Of a stretch of 64,000 bases of DNA, positions 55,006-64,000 are shown piece by piece. The position numbers were made by a program, and so were the translations under genes. The first letter of the stretch is position 1. Each line of letters begins with the position of its first letter. The DNA is from Lederbergia wuyishanensis (lineage in GTDB: Bacteria; Bacillota; Bacilli; Bacillales; Bacillaceae_C): the NCBI RefSeq assembly GCF_022900255.1, contig NZ_JALIRM010000001.1:992001-1056000 (forward strand), given 5' to 3'. The notes under the pieces are model-generated. The model did no database searches. It saw nothing but the letters and a program-made list of their open reading frames with translations, and was not told where the DNA came from.

Positions 55006-55641
55006 TTATCCATCCGTCTCAGCTAATTTAACCAGAACTCTTGTAATATTTGTTTTTGTTATTCTTCCAACCACTTCAAATCCATTTGTAGTTTTATTTA
55101 CTACAGGTATAGCATCAATTTGTGCATTAATTAATTTCTTTGCAACTTCAATTAATAAATCATCCTTTTGGCACATCGTTATATTTGGCATTCTTGTCAT
55201 AATTATATTTACAGGGAGTGCAGTTAGCTTTTGTTGACCTATACTGGCCCTTAATAAGTCTTTTCTTGACAAAACTCCTACTAGATGAGAATTTGCATCA
55301 ATAACGAAAAGCGTCCCAACATCTTCTGAAAATACTTTTATAATCGCATCATAAACTGACACATTTTCATTTATGACAACGGGTGTAGATTCATGACCGT
55401 CAACAAGCATTATTTTAAGCTTTTCTGCTAAGAATTGATTGCTCGTTTTCCCTGTATAAAAGTATCCGACTCTTGGTCTGGCATCAAGAAATCCAGTCAT
55501 TGTTAAAATTGCTAAATCTGGCCTTAACGTAGCACGGGTCAAGTCAAGCTTTTCCGCTATACATTCCCCTGTGATTGGTCCAAAATCTTTGACAATTTCT
55601 AATATTTTTTCCTGTCTAATGGTTAATTCGATTGTACTCAC
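55006..55641 (-). CDS. ccpN: Repressor of gluconeogenesis CcpN
   Basis: CcpN is a catabolite repressor of gapB and pckA. The 211-residue product has an N-terminal winged HTH (IVKDFGPITGECIAEKLDLTRATLRPDLAILTMTGFL, about 15–50) and two CBS domains (about 85–140 and 150–205; SVYDAIIKVF and IPVVNKTTNGFEVVGRITK). The start is the GTG giving MSTIELTIRQEK, as in the B. subtilis protein; the upstream reading is unlikely to be translated. It heads the ccpN-ppsR pair; its Shine-Dalgarno is weak. Confidence 0.94.
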   Translation of the reverse strand: MSTIELTIRQEKILEIVKDFGPITGECIAEKLDLTRATLRPDLAILTMTGFLDARPRVGYFYTGKTSNQFLAEKLKIMLVDGHESTPVVINENVSVYDAIIKVFSEDVGTLFVIDANSHLVGVLSRKDLLRASIGQQKLTALPVNIIMTRMPNITMCQKDDLLIEVAKKLINAQIDAIPVVNKTTNGFEVVGRITKTNITRVLVKLAETDG

Positions 55642-55689
55642 CACCAATATAGAACCGGACCTGTGCTCTCGTGCACAAGTCCTTTTCAC

Positions 55690-55836
55690 AATAGCTAGCT
55701 AAAGCAGCCGACTAGCAAAAACTCTATCCTTTGCACCTCTCTATAATTTATCGCCTTTTGGGCTTGCAGTGATTCCTGTATCTCAGTCAAAGGATAAGAA
55801 GTTTTTACATTAACGAGTTAGGCGCTTTTGCTGTTT
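55690..55836. other. Spacer between ccpN and glyS with degenerate repeat
   Basis: No gene is seen here. The sequence TAGCTAGCTAAAGCAGCC on its left and TTAGGCGCTTTTGCTG on its right resemble eroded ends of the Bacillus repeats noted at 26305 and 47739. The promoter of ccpN should also lie here. Confidence 0.4.
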
Positions 55837-57894
55837 TTACTTAACTACAATAACATTCATGGATGCATATGCCCCAATAAGCTTTGCCAATTCTCTCATT
55901 TGAGTAAGGCGATTTCTTTTTATCTCTTCTTGTTCTGCCATTACCATTGTGTGATCGAAATAAGTTGAAATTGCTGTTTCTAATGATGATATTGCGTCAA
56001 ATCGTTCTCTACTTGATGCTGTTGTTTCGAAATAATTAAGTAACTGTTTCCACTGTTCATATAGATTTGCTTCATAATCATTTTCAAACAAATCTGGATT
56101 GATTTCGCCATATAATTCTGCTTTTCCAGCAATATTTAATACTCGTGAAAGAGACTCAATCGTACCTTTAAATGACGCTTGATCTTTTCTTGACTGCAAT
56201 GTTTCCGCACGATCAACGATATTCTTCACACTATTAAATTCTCCACCTAATACCGCTTCGATAAGATCATAGCGAATTTCTTTTTCTTCTAGTACATGTT
56301 GAATTCTTAATTTAAAGAAGGTTTCCAGTTGCTGATACAGCTCATCATCAAGATCACCTTTTTCAATGACTATAACTTTTTTCAATAACTCATTGAGGGA
56401 AATATTCCATTCCTTTTCAAGTAAAATTTGAATGATGCCTGATGCTTGTCTTCTTAATGCATATGGGTCTTGTGAACCTGTTGGAATTAAACCAATTGCA
56501 AAAGATGAGACTATGGAATCTAACTTATCTGCCATGCTTACAATTGATCCAATAGTAGTTTGAGGAACACTGTCTTCTGCGTGTCTTGGTTTGTAATGCT
56601 CCTGAATTGCTTTCGCAACTCCTGGAAGTTCACCTTGTTGTAGTGCATATTTTTCACCCATGACACCTTGCAATTCAGGAAATTCATTGACCATGTTTGT
56701 TACAAGATCAAATTTGCAAATTTCCGCTGCACGATCTGCTATTTTTAATTCTTGATCTGTTAAAGAAACCAAATGCCCAATTTCTTCTGTTATCTTTCTA
56801 ATTCTTTTTACCTTTTCAGCCAATGTTCCAATTTTTTCATGGTAAACAATTGATTCTAACTTTTGCAAATTATGATCGATAGGTATCTTTTGATCTTCTT
56901 GGTAGAAGAAATCAGCATCAGACAGCCTAGCTCTTAAAACTTTTTCATTTCCTTTTGCTACTGTGTCAATATGACGATGATCTCCATTTCTTACTGCAAC
57001 AAAGTATGGAAGTAATTTTCCACTCTTGTTTTTCACAGGAAAGTATCGCTGATGTGATTTCATGGAAGTAATAAGTACTTCTTCAGGAAGATTTAAAAAA
57101 TCTTTATTGAACGTTCCAAAAAAAACTGTAGGGTATTCAACTAAATTTGTTACTTCCTCCAAAAGCTCCTCATCTACTGGTATGATCCAATTTTGTTCAT
57201 CTTCAAGTCTGTTGATCTGTTCTTGGATCGCTTCTTTTCTTTCTTCATATTTCGCAAGCACAAATTGGCCAAGCAAAACTTTTTCATAATCGTTTGGTGC
57301 AATCAATGGTATTGTTTCACCTAAAAATCGATGACCATGTGTGATATTACTTGCTTTAACTCCGGCAATTTCAATTGAAACTGTTTCATTTCCAAATAAG
57401 GCTACTAACCATCTTATCGGTCGTAAGAAACGTAAATTTTCACTTCCCCAACGCATACTATTGGGAAAATGAAGTGACGATATTACGTTAGCAAGCTGTG
57501 GTAATAACTGGATCGTTTCTTCACCTTTTACAAATTTAGTAGCGTGTGCATATTCCACACCTTTAATTTCTTTAAAATAAATATCTTCTACTGTTATTCC
57601 ATTGGACTTCGTGAATCCTAAAGCTGCTTTTGACCAGTTACCCTCTGAGTCAATGAGGATCTTTTTAGCCGGACCTTTAACCTCTTCTTCAGTATCGCTT
57701 TGGGCAGTTGCAACATCTTTTACAACGACTGCCAATCTTCTTGGAGTTGAAAATAACTTCATTTCTGTAAACTTAAGCTTATTTTCTTCAAACCAACTTT
57801 CAAGTTTTTCACTCAGTTCACGAATTGCATTATTAATAAATCGCGCTGGCATCTCTTCTATGCCGATCTCTAATAATAAATCTCTATTACTCAT
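55837..57894 (-). CDS. glyS: Glycyl-tRNA synthetase beta subunit
   Basis: This beta subunit of the tetrameric glycyl-tRNA synthetase has 685 residues. It has the start [17 protein letters not shown], a GHRFLGE segment and the HD-like and DALR-type anticodon-binding C terminus ([29 protein letters not shown] near 460–495). The beta chain binds tRNA; the alpha chain holds the catalytic site. It overlaps glyQ by eight bases and is controlled with it by the upstream glycine T-box. Confidence 0.97.
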   Translation of the reverse strand: MSNRDLLLEIGIEEMPARFINNAIRELSEKLESWFEENKLKFTEMKLFSTPRRLAVVVKDVATAQSDTEEEVKGPAKKILIDSEGNWSKAALGFTKSNGITVEDIYFKEIKGVEYAHATKFVKGEETIQLLPQLANVISSLHFPNSMRWGSENLRFLRPIRWLVALFGNETVSIEIAGVKASNITHGHRFLGETIPLIAPNDYEKVLLGQFVLAKYEERKEAIQEQINRLEDEQNWIIPVDEELLEEVTNLVEYPTVFFGTFNKDFLNLPEEVLITSMKSHQRYFPVKNKSGKLLPYFVAVRNGDHRHIDTVAKGNEKVLRARLSDADFFYQEDQKIPIDHNLQKLESIVYHEKIGTLAEKVKRIRKITEEIGHLVSLTDQELKIADRAAEICKFDLVTNMVNEFPELQGVMGEKYALQQGELPGVAKAIQEHYKPRHAEDSVPQTTIGSIVSMADKLDSIVSSFAIGLIPTGSQDPYALRRQASGIIQILLEKEWNISLNELLKKVIVIEKGDLDDELYQQLETFFKLRIQHVLEEKEIRYDLIEAVLGGEFNSVKNIVDRAETLQSRKDQASFKGTIESLSRVLNIAGKAELYGEINPDLFENDYEANLYEQWKQLLNYFETTASSRERFDAISSLETAISTYFDHTMVMAEQEEIKRNRLTQMRELAKLIGAYASMNVIVVK

Positions 57895-58786
57895 TTTCGG
57901 AGGTCTCCTCCTTTTGGGAATTATTTAATATTGGGAATCCAAGCTTTTCCCTTTCCTCGTAAAACGTTTTGGCCACTTGTCGAGCCATACTTCTCATTCG
58001 TCCAATATAAGCTGTTCGCTCTGTAACAGAAATCGCACCTTTAGCATCTAAAAGATTAAACACATGCGAGCACTTCAAAATATAATCGTATGCCGGATGA
58101 ACAAGACCTAATTCCATTTGTTTTTTTGCCTCAGCCTCATAAGTATGAAAAAGATTAAAAAGCATTTCTTGATTGGAGGTCTCAAATGCATATTTTGAAT
58201 GTTCATATTCTGGTTGATAAAAAATATCCCTTACTGTAAATCCGTTTGTCCATTCCAGATCAAATACATTTTCTTTTTCTTGTATATACGATGCCAGTCT
58301 CTCAATTCCATAAGTAAGTTCAACAGATACAGGTTTACATTCAAGACCACCAACTTGTTGAAAATAAGTAAATTGAGTTACTTCCATACCGTCCAACCAA
58401 ACTTCCCAGCCAAGTCCAGCACAACCTAGAGACGGATTTTCCCAGTTATCTTCTACAAAACGGATATCGTGCTCTAAAGGATCAATTCCAAGTGCTTTTA
58501 ATGAATCTAAATACATCTCTTGAATATTGTCTGGCGAAGGTTTCATAATAACTTGAAATTGGTGATGTTGATACAAACGATTAGGATTTTCGCCGTAACG
58601 TCCATCTGCTGGTCTTCTAGATGGCTCTACATAGGCTACATTCCAAGGCTCCGGCCCAATTGCTCGTAAAAAAGTATATGGGCTCATTGTACCTGCACCT
58701 TTTTCAACATCATATGCCTGCATTAATATACAACCATAATCAGACCAGTGCTTTTGTAAAGCTAAAATCATTTCTTGTATATTCAT
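57887..58786 (-). CDS. glyQ: Glycyl-tRNA synthetase alpha subunit
   Basis: This catalytic chain of the alpha2-beta2 glycyl-tRNA synthetase has 299 residues. It starts [20 protein letters not shown], has the [27 protein letters not shown] motif near 24–50, [24 protein letters not shown] near 55–77 (motif 2), and [19 protein letters not shown] near 126–144. The ATG follows AAAGGAAG. It is the first gene of glyQ-glyS, behind a T-box leader. Confidence 0.97.
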   Translation of the reverse strand: MNIQEMILALQKHWSDYGCILMQAYDVEKGAGTMSPYTFLRAIGPEPWNVAYVEPSRRPADGRYGENPNRLYQHHQFQVIMKPSPDNIQEMYLDSLKALGIDPLEHDIRFVEDNWENPSLGCAGLGWEVWLDGMEVTQFTYFQQVGGLECKPVSVELTYGIERLASYIQEKENVFDLEWTNGFTVRDIFYQPEYEHSKYAFETSNQEMLFNLFHTYEAEAKKQMELGLVHPAYDYILKCSHVFNLLDAKGAISVTERTAYIGRMRSMARQVAKTFYEEREKLGFPILNNSQKEETSENE

Positions 58787-58810
58787 ATAAATCTTCCTTT
58801 CTTATCAATA

Positions 58811-59025
58811 TAAAAAACTCTCGTCCCTATGCTATACAAAAGCATAGGGACGAGAGTTAACCCGCGGTTCCACCCTATTTGCCGCAATTTAACGGCCATC
58901 TTTCAATAAAGTTGCTCCAGAATGCCTTCACTAATGTCCATAAACCGGCTCGCACCATCCCGGATTCGCTTAAATAAGGAGTGTCATTAATTACTTCTTT
59001 CTTTCTCAGCAACACATTATAAATT
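58811..59025 (-). ncRNA. Glycine T-box leader of glyQS
   Basis: On minus the leader shows GAAGTA near its 5' end, the GATGGTGCGAGCCGG and GGAGCAACT segments, the conserved T-box core AGGGTGGAACCGCGGG (58861–58876) and a long terminator stem (58817–58857; ACTCTCGTCCCTATGC with its complement) with a T-run. The triplet GGC in GTGAAGGCATTC fits the glycine specifier. Uncharged tRNA-Gly should switch on glyQS. Confidence 0.95.
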
Positions 59026-59079
59026 TAGTCTTATACAAAAAAATAGCTGATATTAGTCGAAATGTCAAATACCTTTTCA

Positions 59080-59832
59080 CTATATTTGATCTTTTAATTT
59101 ATCAAGTTGGTCCAGAAAACGTTTTGATTTCAAATTCAATCCAGAATACTCATCATAATATAGCGAAATGACATTCTTTAATTCTTTTTTTGTTTCGGGC
59201 TTAACAGAAATGGAGCCGAGTCGATGGATATCAAAAAAATAAAATAAACGCAGCAACTTTACGGAAGTTTGTGATAATGGAAAGAAATGTGGATCCTTTT
59301 CGAAACACTCATGACAAATTAATCCATTTTCTTTTATGGAGAAACCAAACTGAGCCTCAGTATTTCCACATACAGCACATCTATTCATTTCCGGATATAA
59401 ACCTAAAACGTTGAGCATTTTCATCTCAAAAATATTGGTGACAATATCGGGATCATATTCCTCATTAATGTATTGCATAGTTTGATGCAATAATTCAAAT
59501 AAAAAAGGATTTCGCTCTTTCTCACCAGTTGCTTTATCAATTAATTCAACGATATAAGTGGCATAAGCTGTCTTAAAAATATCCTCCCTAATTGCTCGTA
59601 GTGAAGATATTAATTCTGCTTGCTGCAATGCTCCCATCCCACGATTGCCATAAATCATGAAATATCCATATGAAAAAAGCTGGGTGGGACCAGCAAGGCG
59701 GCTATTGGTTTTCTTTGCGCCCCTTGCCATTCCCGCAATTTTCCCAGCTTCTCGTGTAAAAATTGTAACTATTTTATTGGATTCACCATAATCAATAGTC
59801 TTTATGACTATTCCTTCGTATTTTTCTACCAT
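59080..59832 (-). CDS. recO: DNA repair protein RecO
   Basis: RecO loads RecA on SSB-coated single-stranded DNA in the RecFOR pathway. The 250-residue protein has the N-terminal OB fold ([40 protein letters not shown]), a helical middle part and a zinc site [18 protein letters not shown]…CHEC near 148–175. The length is normal. It follows yqzL, and era lies further upstream, as in B. subtilis. The ATG is behind AAGGGGAC. Confidence 0.96.
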   Translation of the reverse strand: MVEKYEGIVIKTIDYGESNKIVTIFTREAGKIAGMARGAKKTNSRLAGPTQLFSYGYFMIYGNRGMGALQQAELISSLRAIREDIFKTAYATYIVELIDKATGEKERNPFLFELLHQTMQYINEEYDPDIVTNIFEMKMLNVLGLYPEMNRCAVCGNTEAQFGFSIKENGLICHECFEKDPHFFPLSQTSVKLLRLFYFFDIHRLGSISVKPETKKELKNVISLYYDEYSGLNLKSKRFLDQLDKLKDQI

Positions 59833-59875
59833 CTATTCATGTCCCCTTTCGAATTCGGGGCTGAAAAATATGACC

Positions 59876-60019
59876 TTACGTAATTGGGTAATCTATTTCA
59901 TCCGAATTTTCCATATGCGGCAGAATATTCATATGCTCTTCTTTTTCAAGTTCCTTTAGAATCAAGTACGTATCAACATTACCTGTCTCTTTAAAAACTT
60001 TCCACGTGAATTCATACAT
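59876..60019 (-). CDS. yqzL: YqzL-like small protein
   Basis: This 47-residue protein matches the short YqzL proteins of Bacillus: it begins MYEFTWKVFKETGNVDTYLI and continues LKELEKEEH, then has an acidic C terminus. A GAAAGGCGGG Shine-Dalgarno lies six bases before the ATG. It has no predicted membrane segment and no known role, but is conserved between era and recO, where it sits here with short gaps on both sides. It is too short for standard gene callers with a 60-residue cut-off. Confidence 0.88.
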   Translation of the reverse strand: MYEFTWKVFKETGNVDTYLILKELEKEEHMNILPHMENSDEIDYPIT

Positions 60020-60134
60020 GTTAATCCCGCCTTTCAAAGTAGTTAAATATTTTCTAATAATATTTTCTCACTTAAAACAAAGGTAATACTAAATAAAATT
60101 TGTTAAAATACCCAATATATTTTTGGAAAGAGTA

Positions 60135-61945
<1,811 letters not shown>

Positions 61946-62332
61946 CTAGTCAAAAAATAAACTTAGCATTTTCGGTCCCAATATAACAATGCCTATTATT
62001 ACGGACATAATGGCATAAACAAGAACTGCAGCTGCAGCTAGATCTTTTGCTTGCTTTGCCAATGGTTTAATATCTTGAGTTGCTATATCAACGGCCCTCT
62101 CAAGTGCTGAGTTAATAAGTTCTAGTGATAATACTCCAAATATGGAAATGATAATAAATAACCATTCTATTTTATCGATTTTTAAAATAATTGATAGTAC
62201 ACTTACAACGAAAGCAAAGATGATATGAATCTGAAAGTTTTTTTCAACTTTAGATGCATAGATAATCCCTTGTATTGCATATTTGAAGGCACAGAAAATC
62301 CTTACAATTGAAAATCTCCCTTTATCTTTCAA
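61946..62332 (-). CDS. dgkA: Undecaprenol kinase (DgkA family)
   Basis: This small integral membrane kinase of the prokaryotic DgkA family phosphorylates undecaprenol or diacylglycerol. The 128-residue protein has three hydrophobic helices (about 32–52, 55–75 and 100–122). The motif [16 protein letters not shown], with the key Glu and Asn, is present near 70–85, and [10 protein letters not shown] follows. The start is TTG behind AGAAGG, eleven bases inside ybeY. Confidence 0.94.
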   Translation of the reverse strand: MKDKGRFSIVRIFCAFKYAIQGIIYASKVEKNFQIHIIFAFVVSVLSIILKIDKIEWLFIIISIFGVLSLELINSALERAVDIATQDIKPLAKQAKDLAAAAVLVYAIMSVIIGIVILGPKMLSLFFD

Positions 62333-62792
62333 GGCCGTAACCTTCTAGTAGTTCATTTTGTCTCTTAAACATCTTCTTTTCATCTTCTTCTTCAATATGA
62401 TCATATCCAAGTAAATGAAGAAACCCGTGAATTGTTAAAAACCCTAGTTCTCTCGAGAAGGAATGACCGTATTCTTTTGCTTGTTCTTCTGCTTTTTCAA
62501 GTGAAATAATAATATCACCAAGCATTCGCGGCATATCGGCTCCAATAATTTCCGGTTCATCTTCACCTAGTTCTTCCATCGCAAACGATATCACATCTGT
62601 GGCATAATCTTTCCCACGATATTCCTTATTAATTTTTTGAATCTCTTTATTAGACACAATCATTATAGATAACTCTGTTCCATCCTCGACATTCTCTTCT
62701 TTTGCTGCATAGTTTAATAAGTTCTCAAGTAATTCCTTATCCGAATCCAACAATTTGTTATTTTCATCAATTAAATCAATTTGCAGTGTCAC
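62322..62792 (-). CDS. ybeY: Endoribonuclease YbeY
   Basis: This metal-dependent RNase matures 16S rRNA 3' ends and helps ribosome quality control. The 156-residue protein has the catalytic zinc triad [11 protein letters not shown] (His about 122, 126 and 132) and the conserved [17 protein letters not shown] stretch near 58. It overlaps dgkA by eleven bases and pgpH by 17, so all three form one operon, as in Bacillus. Confidence 0.96.
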   Translation of the reverse strand: MTLQIDLIDENNKLLDSDKELLENLLNYAAKEENVEDGTELSIMIVSNKEIQKINKEYRGKDYATDVISFAMEELGEDEPEIIGADMPRMLGDIIISLEKAEEQAKEYGHSFSRELGFLTIHGFLHLLGYDHIEEEDEKKMFKRQNELLEGYGLER

Positions 62793-63999
62793 TGCCGATC
62801 ACCTTCTGTTGTTTTAAATCTGGGTATTCAATGCGAGAGTGAAATATTCCATTTAATGTTTCACAAAATCGTTTCTTCACAAGCTCAATTTCTTTTAAGG
62901 TAAGATTACATTCATTAAATTGGCCATCCAAGATTTTATCTTGTGCAATATTATGAACTAGTAATCGAATCTCGCTTGGTGTTGGGTTAGCCATAGACCT
63001 AACAGCGGCCTCTACACTATCCGCAAGACTTATAACTGCCGCTTCTTTAGTCTGTGGCTTTGGCCCAGGGTAGCGATATTCACTTTCCGGAGTATTTTCA
63101 TCCAATTTTTTCGCTTTGTAATAAAAAAACTTTAACAAACTTGTTCCATGATGCTGTTCTGCAATATCAACAATTTCTCTAGGCAATTTATGCTTTCTTA
63201 ATTCCTTTGCTCCATCTGTAGCATGAGAGATAATGATATCCTTACTTGTTTCAGGTGGAAGACGGTCATGCGGATTTTCTATATTCATTTGATTTTCAAT
63301 AAAAAATGGAGGTCTTTTTGTTTTACCAACATCGTGATAATAACATCCCACTCTAGCTAATAAGCCATTTGCTCCTATTGCTTCACAAGCTGCTTCCGCT
63401 AAATTCGCTACCATTACACTATGATGATAAGTTCCAGGCGTTTCGGTCAAAAGCTTTTTCAATAAAGGATGGTTTGGATTTGATAACTCGATTAATCTCA
63501 TTGTCGACAGAATCCCAAAACCTGCTTCAAAGAAAGGAAGAAGACCGATTGTAAAAACAGATGAAAGAATTCCAGATACAACTGAAAATAATCCAAAATA
63601 AAGATATTCCGTAATTGTAAACTGTCCGCCTCCAATTAATAATAAGAAAAAGATAAGCAAAAGATTAATACATGAAACTAATAAACCTGCTCGTAGTATA
63701 TGACTTCTTTCATTTCGGGAAGAAACAAATAATACCCCAGCTAAACCACTAAATAAAATATAAACTGCAACTTCGATATCGATCGTATTCGATATCCCAT
63801 CATGGAAAACAATGCTGCCACATGATGCTATTAGTATGGTCATAATAAGAGCCAATCTCTCATTGATCATTGTTTTAATTAACATTGGTGCCATAGCAGC
63901 CGGAAAAATATAGGCTATTTTATTTAAATTAGCGTTTTCCATTAACCCGATAATTTTCATAATGATAATGGAACAGATAAAAATTAAGCTTGCTAACAA
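62776..63999 (-). CDS. pgpH: 7TM-HD phosphodiesterase PgpH, partial
   Basis: This membrane protein of the 7TM-HD family (YqfF) degrades cyclic di-AMP. Only the C-terminal 407 residues are in the window. They include several of the membrane helices (about 1–165) and the HD domain with [13 protein letters not shown] and [15 protein letters not shown] near 192–232, followed by the [16 protein letters not shown] and EQHHG metal motifs. The N-terminal extracellular domain lies beyond 64000. It heads a group with ybeY and dgkA. Confidence 0.95.
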   Translation of the reverse strand: MLASLIFICSIIIMKIIGLMENANLNKIAYIFPAAMAPMLIKTMINERLALIMTILIASCGSIVFHDGISNTIDIEVAVYILFSGLAGVLFVSSRNERSHILRAGLLVSCINLLLIFFLLLIGGGQFTITEYLYFGLFSVVSGILSSVFTIGLLPFFEAGFGILSTMRLIELSNPNHPLLKKLLTETPGTYHHSVMVANLAEAACEAIGANGLLARVGCYYHDVGKTKRPPFFIENQMNIENPHDRLPPETSKDIIISHATDGAKELRKHKLPREIVDIAEQHHGTSLLKFFYYKAKKLDENTPESEYRYPGPKPQTKEAAVISLADSVEAAVRSMANPTPSEIRLLVHNIAQDKILDGQFNECNLTLKEIELVKKRFCETLNGIFHSRIEYPDLKQQKVIGSDTAN

Positions 64000-64000
64000 T

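Overview
The window is a stretch of low-GC Firmicute chromosome, and almost every gene has a recognisable Bacillus counterpart. Gene content and order follow the B. subtilis yqh–yqg–yqf region (efp to yqfF/pgpH). Glycine riboswitch and T-box leaders, A-rich Shine-Dalgarno starts and TTG/GTG initiation also fit a member of the Bacillaceae. It is not B. subtilis itself. No tRNA, rRNA, CRISPR array, prophage or intact insertion sequence was seen, so this is mainly ordinary core chromosome.

Layout: 1–5.5 kb holds efp, yqhT, aroQ and yqhR on minus, yqhQ and yqhP on plus, then the patatin-like yqhO. A B12-dependent ribonucleotide reductase (nrdJ) behind two NrdR-like boxes fills 5.5–8.2 kb. Next come the rhodanese yqhL, an orphan AAA ATPase, and the glycine-cleavage operon gcvT-gcvPA-gcvPB under a tandem glycine riboswitch. 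The helicase yqhH and yqhG lead to yqzE, aroK and the comG competence pseudopilus operon (17–21.5 kb). The 21.7–31.4 kb part carries small membrane proteins, yqgX, yqgU, the LTA-synthase-like yqgS, glcK/yqgQ, the rhomboid gluP, yqgN, rpmG and a membrane pair with an MltG-like domain. Then come pbpA, the MFS gene yqgE, sodA, a DUF1189 gene, yqfZ, ispG and yqfW. A Zur-controlled zinc uptake operon (znuC-znuB-zur), nfo, cshB, yqfQ, ispH, yqfO, trmK and cccA follow. The end holds an acyl-CoA dehydrogenase, the sigA/dnaG pair, yqxD, ppsR-ccpN, glyQ-glyS under a glycine T-box, recO, yqzL, era, cdd, dgkA, ybeY and the cut-off pgpH.

Shared themes: glycine is sensed twice by RNA, once for breakdown (riboswitch on gcv) and once for tRNA charging (T-box on glyQS). 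Zinc appears in the Zur operon and in an L33 ribosomal protein with only three of four zinc-ribbon cysteines. Two isoprenoid (MEP) genes, ispG and ispH, lie about 7 kb apart. The last genes (recO, era, cdd, dgkA, ybeY, pgpH) are the usual era cluster.

Points most worth a second look: two genes (comGG and yqxD) whose only well-placed start codon behind a strong Shine-Dalgarno is ATT; a structured 183-base spacer of unknown function between comGB and comGC; the paired NrdR-like boxes before nrdJ; the three-cysteine L33; hairpins in the ispG and yqfW leaders; and an apparent repeat or element remnant between cdd and dgkA. I did not find a clearly new multi-gene system. Comparisons with B. subtilis gene order are from memory, not from a search.
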